The notes under the pieces: model-generated | Seen by the model: the letters and a program-made list of their open reading frames with translations, nothing else | The model's database searches: none | Told to the model about the DNA's origin: nothing | Position numbers and translations under genes: made by a program | From: G965262015 sp965262015 | GTDB taxonomy: Bacteria; Spirochaetota; Leptospiria; Turneriellales; CBDBES01 | DNA: 64,000 bases | Direction: 5' to 3' | Assembly (NCBI GenBank): GCA_965262015.1 | Contig: OZ253494.1 | Coordinates: 1,858,354-1,922,353, forward strand | Part shown: piece after piece, positions 43,021 through 51,410 of the stretch | Layout of the letters: every line of letters starts with the position of its first letter | Position numbering within the stretch: the stretch's first letter is position 1

Positions 43021-43458
43021 GTGGAGAATTGGTCTGTAGTTTTTGCTGACGGTGTAGCCAAGGGTAACCCTGGGCCAGCTTCGCTCGGGGTAGCTATCTT
43101 TTGTGATGTAGTTGACCGAGATGTAGAGAGTTTTTCTAATATCAGTGATGCCTTTATTGTCTCTAAGAAGGCTATAGGTGTGGCAACAAATAATCAAGCT
43201 GAGTACCAATCCCTAATTGTGGCTTTACAATTATGTGTTAGCAATCATTTAATGAATTGTAGAATATACATGGATTCTCTTCTTATCGTTAACCAGATGC
43301 TTGGCAGTTACAAAGTAAAGCATCCGCACTTAAAACCTTTATACAATCAGGCAAAAGAATTAGAGAAACAACTGGAGAAAGTAGAGCTTCAACATATCAA
43401 AAGAGAATATAATCATTTAGCTGATATGCTGGCAAACCAAGCACTTAAAGAAGTATGA
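43021..43458 (+). CDS. RNase HI-like ribonuclease
   Basis: A 145-residue protein starting at GTG 43021. The RNase H fold is shown by FADGVAKGNPGPASLGVAI (first catalytic Asp), NNQAEYQSLIVAL (Glu), IYMDSLLIVNQM (Asp) and YNHLADMLANQAL (last Asp). It would degrade RNA in RNA-DNA hybrids or resolve R-loops. It overlaps the DinG helicase gene by four bases (ATGA), so the two are coupled. Confidence 0.87.
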   Translation: MENWSVVFADGVAKGNPGPASLGVAIFCDVVDRDVESFSNISDAFIVSKKAIGVATNNQAEYQSLIVALQLCVSNHLMNCRIYMDSLLIVNQMLGSYKVKHPHLKPLYNQAKELEKQLEKVELQHIKREYNHLADMLANQALKEV

Positions 43459-45605
43459 ATGATGTTCAGCCTGTTTTTCAACCCTGTTGGCCACCCTGGT
43501 ATATTGCAGAAGATGATACAATCAACATAGAAGATCCTGACAGCTCTATTTCTAATGATCTTCTTGACTTGATTATTGATCTTGCCTTTGAGCGTCTGGG
43601 ATCTCGCTTTGATAATTATGAGCCCAGACATAACCAAGTTGCAATGGCTAAAACTATTTTACGTTCTTTCATGGAAGAAAAAATATGTGTTTTAGAAGCC
43701 AGTACTGGTCTTGGCAAGTCCCTTGCTTATATGGTTGCGGGCCTATCTTATTCATATCTAACCGGTACACGGTTGTTAATTACTACAGAAACAAAGAACT
43801 TACAGTTACAAATCTTTTACAAAGATATCCGTACAATCCAAGATATTCTAGCACCATCGTTAGAGTATGCTTTATGCATGGGTTCGGGTAATTATCTATG
43901 CAAGCTTAGATACGAAGCAACAGATAATGCAGGTGATTTCTTAGATCTGGTTAATCAAGATGTATGGAAGCATTTTTCGCAAGAGGTGACTAACATTTTT
44001 TCTGATAATGCAGAGGGCTCTATATACGATTTTACTACTGAGATACCATCAACTTTATGGTCTATGGTAAACCGTGAACCAGATGGATGTCCCAGTAAAA
44101 AATGTTTTCATTTTACTGAATGCAATTACTTTAAAACAAAACATAAGTGGGAAAAAGCTCGTGTCTTGATTACCAATCACTATTTACTTTTGCTTCATAT
44201 CCAAACAGAACAGAAGATATTACCTGCATACTCCTGCCTAGTAGTGGATGAAGCTCATAGTTTTCTTAATACCTTTCATAGTATTTTTACATTACATTTT
44301 AGTACCCAGACGCTTGATGATAAGAAAAAACTATTTGATAAACACATTGCTAAAAATAAACTTTTAGAAGAAAGTAAGATTGATTCATTTAACCAACAAT
44401 GGGAATTAGTGACACGTGGATGGAATGTATTTTTGTCTTATGTAGCAGATATGATGGAGCTTGTACTGGATAGTAAAGGTACTCGCACTATTAATCAACA
44501 GGTAGATTATGATATCACTGAACTATGTAAAAATGCACATAGTTGTGGTTCTCAATTAACATCATGGGCAGAAAAATCAGAAGAACCAATCTTGCTTAAC
44601 TCTGTTAATCATATCACGCATTTCCTAAATATATTTACACAGTTCTTAGGTACCTTTTCTGATATGGATTTTGATCGCACCGCTTATTGGGGGGAAAGCA
44701 AAGAGGGGATCCTGCATTTATATGTATGCTATATCCAGGCAGGTGAGCATCTAACAGAGCTATTTACCGTACCACAAGCATGGGTAAGTGCTACATTAGG
44801 TTATTGGCATAAGCAAGCTGTACCACCTTCTAAGGAAGTGATAATTCAAGAGGGCTATTTCCAATATTTTATTGAGAATCTATTTCCCCAATTTGATGAT
44901 ACAGAAGACTTATTTGTAAAAGATATTTTTAAATCATCATTTCGTTTTCGTGATAATGTTATTTTATATTTACCTAAACATCTTACTCCTCCTCTGCACG
45001 GTGTTGCTAATGATGACAAATTATCCTATGAAACAAATTTATGGGAGACAATTATTGATTTAGTGGATTTATCTCAAGGTGATGCTCTGGTGCTATTTAC
45101 ATCTTACTATATGCTTAATAAGGCAAATGATATATTATCTAATACTATTGATTTACCCATCAGTAGCCAGGGAGCGTTAGGTGCACAGAAAGCGATGGAG
45201 AAATTTATGGCAACCCCGCATTCTGTTTTACTAGGTACACAATCTTTCTGGCAAGGGGTAGATATACCTGGTTCAAAGTTAAAAATGCTAATTATTACAA
45301 AACTTATGTTTCCGCCACCAGATGAACCACTTTTTCAGGCAAGGTCTAAGCGTCTAGAAAATTTTAAAAGAAGACCTTTTAATGAATTATCTTTACCATA
45401 TGCTAATACAATGTTGCGTCAAGGGTTTGGTCGCTTGGTTCGCACCCGTACAGATAAAGGCGTGATCGCTATCCTAGATAGCCGAATTACACAGAAATTT
45501 TATGGTAACATTCTGCTATCAAATTTACCTAGAACTGATCGAGTATACGACTACAAACATTTAACAGACAGTATTAAGAAGGGTGCCATATTTAACTCTA
45601 ATTAA
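43455..45605 (+). CDS. DinG/XPD-type ATP-dependent DNA helicase
   Basis: A 716-residue superfamily 2 helicase. Walker A is EASTGLGKSLAY, the DEAH box is VVDEAHSF, and motif VI is RQGFGRLVRT. Four Cys in the segment CMGSGNYLC ... CPSKKC ... C form the iron-sulfur cluster site typical of DinG/XPD helicases. Others: GTQSFWQGVDIPG (motif V area) and FPPPDEPLFQAR. It unwinds DNA forks, D-loops or R-loops. Translational coupling to RNase H suggests both serve R-loop or damage processing. Confidence 0.88.
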   Translation: MNDVQPVFQPCWPPWYIAEDDTINIEDPDSSISNDLLDLIIDLAFERLGSRFDNYEPRHNQVAMAKTILRSFMEEKICVLEASTGLGKSLAYMVAGLSYSYLTGTRLLITTETKNLQLQIFYKDIRTIQDILAPSLEYALCMGSGNYLCKLRYEATDNAGDFLDLVNQDVWKHFSQEVTNIFSDNAEGSIYDFTTEIPSTLWSMVNREPDGCPSKKCFHFTECNYFKTKHKWEKARVLITNHYLLLLHIQTEQKILPAYSCLVVDEAHSFLNTFHSIFTLHFSTQTLDDKKKLFDKHIAKNKLLEESKIDSFNQQWELVTRGWNVFLSYVADMMELVLDSKGTRTINQQVDYDITELCKNAHSCGSQLTSWAEKSEEPILLNSVNHITHFLNIFTQFLGTFSDMDFDRTAYWGESKEGILHLYVCYIQAGEHLTELFTVPQAWVSATLGYWHKQAVPPSKEVIIQEGYFQYFIENLFPQFDDTEDLFVKDIFKSSFRFRDNVILYLPKHLTPPLHGVANDDKLSYETNLWETIIDLVDLSQGDALVLFTSYYMLNKANDILSNTIDLPISSQGALGAQKAMEKFMATPHSVLLGTQSFWQGVDIPGSKLKMLIITKLMFPPPDEPLFQARSKRLENFKRRPFNELSLPYANTMLRQGFGRLVRTRTDKGVIAILDSRITQKFYGNILLSNLPRTDRVYDYKHLTDSIKKGAIFNSN

Positions 45606-46318
45606 GCCGTTGAATACTCAGATGGATCTAAATGGAGAGTTTGGATATTACCTTCTTTTAAGCCATTCAATTTATATTCACCAATTTGGATTCGTTGTAG
45701 ATCAATTATTCGATAACCCAATGTTCTAAGAAGGCGTCGAATCTCTCTTTTACGCCCTCTGTGCAAAGTAAATTGGTAATAGTTTTTTTTATGTAGTGTT
45801 TGTATATTATCTATCTTGAGTAGCTCCCCTTCATCATAGACACCCTTCAAAGCAGATTTATAGTCTGCAGTTTTCATGGGAGTTGTGAGATAAACACAAT
45901 ATACTTTTTTTACATTAAAGCTAGGATGAGTAAGGCGATTGATGTAGTTACCATGATTAGATAATACCATTAAACCTCGAGAGGTAACATCTAATCGACC
46001 GGCAAAGAAATAGTGTGCTTTATTTGAGGGTAAAAGTTTTTTAATGGATTTATATTGTTTGTATTGGCGATGCGAGCAAATATATCCTATTGGTTTGTTA
46101 AGCAAAATAATTTCATATTTTTGATTCCAGTAATAGGGCTTGCCATTAACTGTAATAGGTTGTTCTAATAGGTGAGCTGGTAAATTAAAGGTAATATCGT
46201 TTATCTTTTGTTGTTGAAAATAGAGAGTATTATTAGCCAGAAAACTTTTAGCTTTGCGTCGACTGCATAGATTATTTTGTGCTAAGAATTGGCCCAATCG
46301 AATACTTTTTTCTTGCAC
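45602..46318 (-). CDS. RluB/RsuA-family pseudouridine synthase
   Basis: A 238-residue protein. The N-terminal S4 RNA-binding domain is LGQFLAQNNLCSRRKAKSFL. The catalytic Asp lies in GRLDVTSRGLMVLSNHG, with a second signature NKPIGYICS and RKREIRRLLRTLGY. It modifies one U in rRNA; RluB, RluE, RluF and RsuA cannot be distinguished here. Its 3' end overlaps the 3' end of the convergent DinG gene by four bases. Confidence 0.87.
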   Translation of the reverse strand: MQEKSIRLGQFLAQNNLCSRRKAKSFLANNTLYFQQQKINDITFNLPAHLLEQPITVNGKPYYWNQKYEIILLNKPIGYICSHRQYKQYKSIKKLLPSNKAHYFFAGRLDVTSRGLMVLSNHGNYINRLTHPSFNVKKVYCVYLTTPMKTADYKSALKGVYDEGELLKIDNIQTLHKKNYYQFTLHRGRKREIRRLLRTLGYRIIDLQRIQIGEYKLNGLKEGNIQTLHLDPSEYSTA

Positions 46319-46336
46319 TTAGATTTTATCTCGTCG

Positions 46337-46996
46337 TTATTGAGACTTTTCTGCTTGTGCACGAATTCGTTTTAATAACTTATATGGATTTACTTTAACA
46401 AGTCTATTTGCTAGCCAATTGAATAACCTAGTGTTTAAATTTGTTTTGCCAATTTGTAGGCGTCCCTGGTATGTCACGTGCACACCTTCTTTTTGATTCT
46501 TGGATATTGATAAAGAAGCTATAAAAACATCCATTGCATCTCTATCTAGTTTTGATACATGAAGATGGGGTATATGCTTCATCTTCATGTGATAATGACC
46601 TTTCACTTTTTTAGAATAAATTTCCATGGTCATATCTTTTACAAAAAATGGACTTTGATCAAATGCCATATAAACAAGAATTTTATTTGGGCCAATCTTC
46701 TTAAGAAATGTGGCTTCGATGCAGTTAGGAAACCATGATAGATAGTGTTCCGTATGACTAATAATATTAAATACTGTATCCATATCAGACAGTATATCTA
46801 CTTCACCTTTAAATTCTTTTATCGCAAAATCAGGTACCCATCTCGTAAAAACAATAATATCATTTTTATCTAGAGCTTGATTCCATTTATAGTAAACAAC
46901 AGAGGCGAGTAGCCCTGTACTTAATACACTCATGAATAGTAAGCTATACATAAATACACAAAAGCTTCGTATACAATGTAATTTTATAGTTCGCAT
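46337..46996 (-). CDS. START/SRPBCC-fold exported or membrane-anchored protein
   Basis: A 219-residue protein with an N-terminal hydrophobic segment (about 14-36) and a lipid-transfer-like START domain: VFNIISHTEHYLSWFPNCIEA, KILVYMAFDQSPFFVKD, and a long C-terminal helix (NWLANRLVKVNPYKLLKRI). The ligand is unknown. It is transcribed with the pseudouridine synthase gene 18 bases downstream. Confidence 0.68.
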   Translation of the reverse strand: MRTIKLHCIRSFCVFMYSLLFMSVLSTGLLASVVYYKWNQALDKNDIIVFTRWVPDFAIKEFKGEVDILSDMDTVFNIISHTEHYLSWFPNCIEATFLKKIGPNKILVYMAFDQSPFFVKDMTMEIYSKKVKGHYHMKMKHIPHLHVSKLDRDAMDVFIASLSISKNQKEGVHVTYQGRLQIGKTNLNTRLFNWLANRLVKVNPYKLLKRIRAQAEKSQ

Positions 46997-47145
46997 ACAC
47001 TCTCCTAAAGAAACTCACATATTTAATGTGAACAGATAAGGTAGATATTTGGCACTGTCAATTATTTTCATAATATATTTGATAAACCAATGTGGATAGT
47101 TTGTATCTTCTATTTTGAAGTGCAATAATTAGTTTTACTCTTTGA

Positions 47146-48843
47146 ATTTATATCCAACCCATAGAGATATGTTACATATGCTATAACAGTGATTTTGTTA
47201 TTCCTGATTATCAGAGGAAATATTCATGGTCTATAGATGAGTGTGGGATATTATGGGAAGATATCCTAATGCATGATTTTGGTGCAGATGGTAGCTATTT
47301 TTTAGGCAATATAGTTTTATCTCGTTCTAGTAATAGTAAAGCATTAATAGTTATTGATGGACAACAAAGATTAATTACTATATCATTACTGCTTCGTTCT
47401 TTGTATGAACGTCATAAAACACATAAAAAATTAAAAGCAACCTTGTATAAGTTTAATGACTGGTCTGAGGGTGGGGATGGGCCAAATGAATTGAGATTAA
47501 TGTCAGAAGTCAATGGTGGCAGAGAGAATAAATCTATAAACATTATTTTGCAAGAAAATAATGAAGATTGTCTTAATAGCGAGGAAGATAATTTTTCTAT
47601 TAATTATAAATTCTTTCTAGAGAAAATAGATAAGTTAGATATAGACCACTATCAGAGTTTAACAGATAATTTATTAAATTCTGTGGTTTTATTGCCCATA
47701 GAATGTGGAGATGATAAACAAGCTCTTAAAATTTTTGAGACAATTAATAATCGTGGTCTTAGTCTGGAAGACTCTGATATATTCAAATCACTTTTATATC
47801 GTTCTGCTCAAAATGATGGGAAAGAAAAAGAATTTATGTATATATGGGAAAATCTAGAGCAAGATGTAGAGTCTTTTTCCTATAACAATAAAGATATAAC
47901 TGTTAAGGGAAATTTTCTTACTTATTTATTTAGATGTTATATGTATTTGTTAAAGTCACAAAGAAAAGATACAAGTAAAGCCATTAATCTACGAGATTTT
48001 TTTGAAGGTTATTACTTAGATAATTCGGGTAAGAAAGGTAAGAAATGTAATAAAAATGAGTATAAGTTAATTAATATGAAATGGGAGAAGGTTTTATCTG
48101 ATTTAAGGCGGATATTGGATTCTTGGGAATGTATTCAATCTAGTAATGGACGTATTCGTTTATGGTGGGCAGTTATTCGCAGTTTTAGAAATGATGATCC
48201 ATTTTATCCTTCCTTAATATTAATCATTCGTTACTTATATTATGATGAGGATGCTGGTGAATGTTATATTCCTAACAACAATATGGAATTATGTATAGAG
48301 ACCCTTCAGAATATTGTTAGATGTTACTGGAGGGCAAAGATGCGTAGTCCTGGTATGGATATTCGGCATACAATGTTAACTATTGCTAGTGATATATGGC
48401 ACAATGAATATTATAAACAGAAAAAATTCTGGTGTGTTTTAGATGATATGGATAAGTTGAAAAATAATTTAGTACCAAAAGATAGAATGGTTTTATTACT
48501 TATTCTAACGGCATTACAATATAAAAAGCAAAAGTATATAGACAATATAAGTATTGAACACATAGTTCCTAAAAAATGGGAGGATAATTATTATGATCAA
48601 TGGGACAAAGAAAAAGTGGAAGAAACCCAGAATCATATTGGTAATTTAGTTTTATTGGAAAAAAAATTAAATTTTAAGGGTGGAAATAAGTTTTTCAAAA
48701 AAAAACGTGAGATATACCAGAAATCTGAAATGTTGGATGCACATTCTGTATCACAAAATAGTCAATGGACATATGCAACTTACGAAAAACGGCATAATGA
48801 TAGCTTAAAAATATTGAAAGATTTTTTTGAAAAAGAAGTGTAA
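47146..48843 (+). CDS. GmrSD-like DUF262/DUF1524 protein (start unclear, possibly 5'-truncated)
   Basis: An open frame of about 565 codons. The DUF262 signature FVIPDYQRKYSW is at 47194 onward, followed by IDGQQRLITISLLLRSLY (DGQQR motif) and FETINNRGLSLEDSDIFKSLL. The C-terminal DUF1524 nuclease part has SIEHIVPKKWED and HIGNLVLLEKKLNFKGGNKFF, i.e. an HNH-like site. Both halves in one chain match type IV restriction/defence proteins of the GmrSD class. Between the upstream stop (TGA 47143) and the DUF262 motif there is no ATG, GTG or TTG in frame; the first ATG (47269) would cut off the conserved DUF262 start. It may use a non-standard start or be a recent pseudogene. Confidence 0.75.
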   Translation: MYIQPIEICYICYNSDFVIPDYQRKYSWSIDECGILWEDILMHDFGADGSYFLGNIVLSRSSNSKALIVIDGQQRLITISLLLRSLYERHKTHKKLKATLYKFNDWSEGGDGPNELRLMSEVNGGRENKSINIILQENNEDCLNSEEDNFSINYKFFLEKIDKLDIDHYQSLTDNLLNSVVLLPIECGDDKQALKIFETINNRGLSLEDSDIFKSLLYRSAQNDGKEKEFMYIWENLEQDVESFSYNNKDITVKGNFLTYLFRCYMYLLKSQRKDTSKAINLRDFFEGYYLDNSGKKGKKCNKNEYKLINMKWEKVLSDLRRILDSWECIQSSNGRIRLWWAVIRSFRNDDPFYPSLILIIRYLYYDEDAGECYIPNNNMELCIETLQNIVRCYWRAKMRSPGMDIRHTMLTIASDIWHNEYYKQKKFWCVLDDMDKLKNNLVPKDRMVLLLILTALQYKKQKYIDNISIEHIVPKKWEDNYYDQWDKEKVEETQNHIGNLVLLEKKLNFKGGNKFFKKKREIYQKSEMLDAHSVSQNSQWTYATYEKRHNDSLKILKDFFEKEV

Positions 48844-49138
48844 ATCATTAACACAGGCACTCAATATTAAAGATAGTATGTGATTACATAATTTAGAGAA
48901 GTATAAATTTATGAAATTATTTAGTAATAATAAATAACAAGGTAATGTCGCATAATTATTTTATGAATTTATTTAAAAGTATTAGGCTACTTAATACCCA
49001 ATTAAGGTATTTAAGAGGTAAAACTTCAATTCGTGCTTCAATTTATAAGGTGCCCCAACTTTCTGGCCAAGTCTACATTCCAATCAATTAAAATACTTTA
49101 CATACTATGTTTTTACATCACGTTGCCCTTGTACGTAT

Positions 49139-49576
49139 ATGGCAATAAAAAAAGCAATTAAAACCCAAGTAAAGTTACAAATTGAGGCAGGTAAAGCGAA
49201 TCCTGCACCTCCAGTGGGTACGGCATTAGGTCCTCATGGGATTAATATGATGGATTTCTGCAAGGCTTTTAACGCTAAGACTCAATCACAGTCCGGTGAT
49301 CTGATACCTGTTGTTGTTACTGTGTACAAGGATAAAACTTTTACTTTTGTCACCAAGGTTTCACCAATGAGCTCCTTAATTAAAAAAACCTTACAGTTGG
49401 CGAAGGGGTCTGCAGAACCACATAAGATAAAAGTTGGAGTATTAACAATGAAGCAAGTGCATGCTATTGCTAAACAGAAAATGGCTGACCTCAATACAGA
49501 TGACCTTGAAATGGCAAGTCGAATTGTAATGGGTACAGTTAGGTCAATGGGAGTTACTGTAGCTCAAGATAAATAG
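49139..49576 (+). CDS. rplK: 50S ribosomal protein L11
   Basis: A 145-residue protein with the conserved KLQIEAGKANPAPPVG, GTALGPHGINMMDFC and the C-terminal rRNA-binding domain (MKQVHAIAKQKMADLN ... GTVRSMGV). L11 forms the GTPase-associated centre and the thiostrepton site. It begins the rplKAJL-rpoBC cluster. The usual upstream secE-nusG is replaced by a defence gene, and the 295-base gap before it holds no gene I recognise. Confidence 0.96.
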   Translation: MAIKKAIKTQVKLQIEAGKANPAPPVGTALGPHGINMMDFCKAFNAKTQSQSGDLIPVVVTVYKDKTFTFVTKVSPMSSLIKKTLQLAKGSAEPHKIKVGVLTMKQVHAIAKQKMADLNTDDLEMASRIVMGTVRSMGVTVAQDK

Positions 49577-49608
49577 TTAATTGTTATTGTATTAAAATAC
49601 ATTAGGTT

Positions 49609-50283
49609 ATGAAACAACGTAGTAAAAGATACCGTGAAAACTTATCTCTTTTAGGAGAAGAATCGTATTCTTTTTCAGAAGCGATATCCCTTCTGAAAAA
49701 GATGAAGCCAACAAAGTTTGATGCTTCCGTAGAAGTACATTTCAAGATTAACCATAAAAAATTGCAAGATGTACGAGGTATGGTACAGTTACCACATGGC
49801 ACGGGTAAAAAAGTAAAGGTTCTTGTATTTTGCGAAGGGGAACATGTTGAACAAGCTCAACAAGCTGGTGCTGACCATGTCGGTGGCCACGAATTATTGT
49901 CCAAAGTAGAGAAAGGTTGGGTTGATTTTGATTTTGTTGTTTCTACACCATCTATGATGAAAGATGTAGGAAAATTAGGTCCTATTCTAGGCCGTATGGG
50001 TCTTATGCCTAAACCAAAATCAGGTACAGTCACTACCGACATCACTTCCATTGTGAAACAACTTAAATCAGGTCGTGTTGAATATAAGGCAGACCAAACG
50101 GGCGTAGTACATTTTCCATGTGGTAAAGTCTCTTTCTCTGACGATCAATTGCTGTCTAATATAGATTTTACTTACCGTAGCTTTCTGAATAGTAAGCCAT
50201 CTGATGCTAAGGGGGAGTATATACAATCTTGCCATTTGGCTAGTACAATGTCTCCATCAATTAAAATACAACATAAGGGTTAA
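49609..50283 (+). CDS. rplA: 50S ribosomal protein L1
   Basis: A 224-residue protein of normal length with KPTKFDASVEVHFK, RGMVQLPHGTGKK, LGRMGLMPKPKSGTVT and the closing GEYIQSCHLASTMSPS region. L1 binds 23S rRNA and in many bacteria represses its own operon by binding the mRNA leader. It follows rplK after 32 bases. Confidence 0.95.
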   Translation: MKQRSKRYRENLSLLGEESYSFSEAISLLKKMKPTKFDASVEVHFKINHKKLQDVRGMVQLPHGTGKKVKVLVFCEGEHVEQAQQAGADHVGGHELLSKVEKGWVDFDFVVSTPSMMKDVGKLGPILGRMGLMPKPKSGTVTTDITSIVKQLKSGRVEYKADQTGVVHFPCGKVSFSDDQLLSNIDFTYRSFLNSKPSDAKGEYIQSCHLASTMSPSIKIQHKG

Positions 50284-50287
50284 ACTG

Positions 50288-50812
50288 ATGCCATCTAGTA
50301 AAAATATTGAATTAAAAAAAAGATATGATGTCTATCTAGAGAATACGTCTAACTTCATATTGACACGCTATGCAGGAAGCTCCGTCCAAAATTTATTTAT
50401 GCTTCGAAAATCTCTGCGAAAGTATGATGTTAAGTACACTATAATAAAAAATAATATTTTTAAACTTTCTCTTCAGAGTTGTGAAGCTACTAAGTCAATA
50501 TCATGGGACGATCCCATGCGTGGTGATATAGCAGTTGTATTCGCTAAGGATGAGTTTCCATCAATAGCAAAACAGATAGTAACCCATGCGAAAGCAAGTA
50601 AAGGTGTATCTATTCACTGCGGTGTATTAGGTTCTGTTTTTTATACCCAAAAAGAGATAGAAGAGATTGCCAAACTTCCTTCTAGAGAAGAATCACTTGT
50701 TCTTATTATGACTGCATTAAATGCAGTGTCCACAAATATTGCCGTACTAATGAGAGAAATTATGACACAGATTGCTAGAGGTATTAAAGCAGTTGGTGAA
50801 AAAAATAGTTAG
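50288..50812 (+). CDS. rplJ: 50S ribosomal protein L10
   Basis: A 174-residue protein (ATG 50288, five bases after rplA) with the L10 N-terminal domain (NFILTRYAGSSVQNLFMLRKSLRKYDVKY), NNIFKLSL and the C-terminal helix that anchors L7/L12 dimers. L10 and L7/L12 form the stalk. A longer open frame upstream overlaps rplA and is not used. Confidence 0.93.
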   Translation: MPSSKNIELKKRYDVYLENTSNFILTRYAGSSVQNLFMLRKSLRKYDVKYTIIKNNIFKLSLQSCEATKSISWDDPMRGDIAVVFAKDEFPSIAKQIVTHAKASKGVSIHCGVLGSVFYTQKEIEEIAKLPSREESLVLIMTALNAVSTNIAVLMREIMTQIARGIKAVGEKNS

Positions 50813-50903
50813 CAAATTATTCTTTACAGTTAAATAAGCTTAAATATGCTGTCCTTCTTAAATTAGGCTTGGTGTAAGTTATTAATATTCAGGGAGATGA
50901 ATA

Positions 50904-51281
50904 ATGGTTGATGAACTACTAGAAAAAATTGGGAATCTTACTCTTATACAGGCTTCGGAGCTAGTCAAGGCAATGGAAGATAAGTTTGATATCTCTGTTG
51001 CAGCTCCGGTGGCCATTGCAGGAGCACCTGTTGTAGGCGTCTCTGAAGGAGAAGCTGTTGAAGAAAAATCAGAATTTACCGTAGAGCTAGAGGGCTTTAG
51101 TGGTGATAAAAAAGTTGACGCTATTAAAAAAGTTAGAGAGATATCAGGCTTACCCTTAATGGACGCTAAAAAGTTAGTTGAAGCAGGTAAGGGAATTTTG
51201 AAAGAGGCTGTTCCAAAAGATGATGCGAATAAGTTCAAGACAGAATTAGAAGCTGCTGGTTGCAAGGTTGCATTAAAGTAA
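50904..51281 (+). CDS. rplL: 50S ribosomal protein L7/L12
   Basis: A 125-residue protein. The N-terminal dimerisation domain (LTLIQASELVKAMEDKF) is followed by a hinge rich in Ala/Val/Glu, then the C-terminal domain (KKVDAIKKVREISGLPLMDAKKLVEAGKGIL). GGGAGATG lies upstream of ATG 50904. It recruits translation factors. The 129-base gap before rpoB has a normal AGGAGC ribosome-binding site. Confidence 0.96.
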   Translation: MVDELLEKIGNLTLIQASELVKAMEDKFDISVAAPVAIAGAPVVGVSEGEAVEEKSEFTVELEGFSGDKKVDAIKKVREISGLPLMDAKKLVEAGKGILKEAVPKDDANKFKTELEAAGCKVALK

Positions 51282-51410
51282 CCTCTGACATAGATGTTTT
51301 TTATTCTAGATTTTTCTACTCACGGGTTGTGTTGTTAGCTACGTGTTGCGTTTCTGTGTTGTTGTGATTTCTTTTTATCTCAGGTGCTTTTTGTTGTTTA
51401 GGAGCATCGT

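Noticed and set aside
48960..49090. Remnant of secE or nusG before rplK
   Set aside because: An open stretch ends KVPQLSGQVYIPIN, but it does not resemble the ends of SecE or NusG and I could not assign it.
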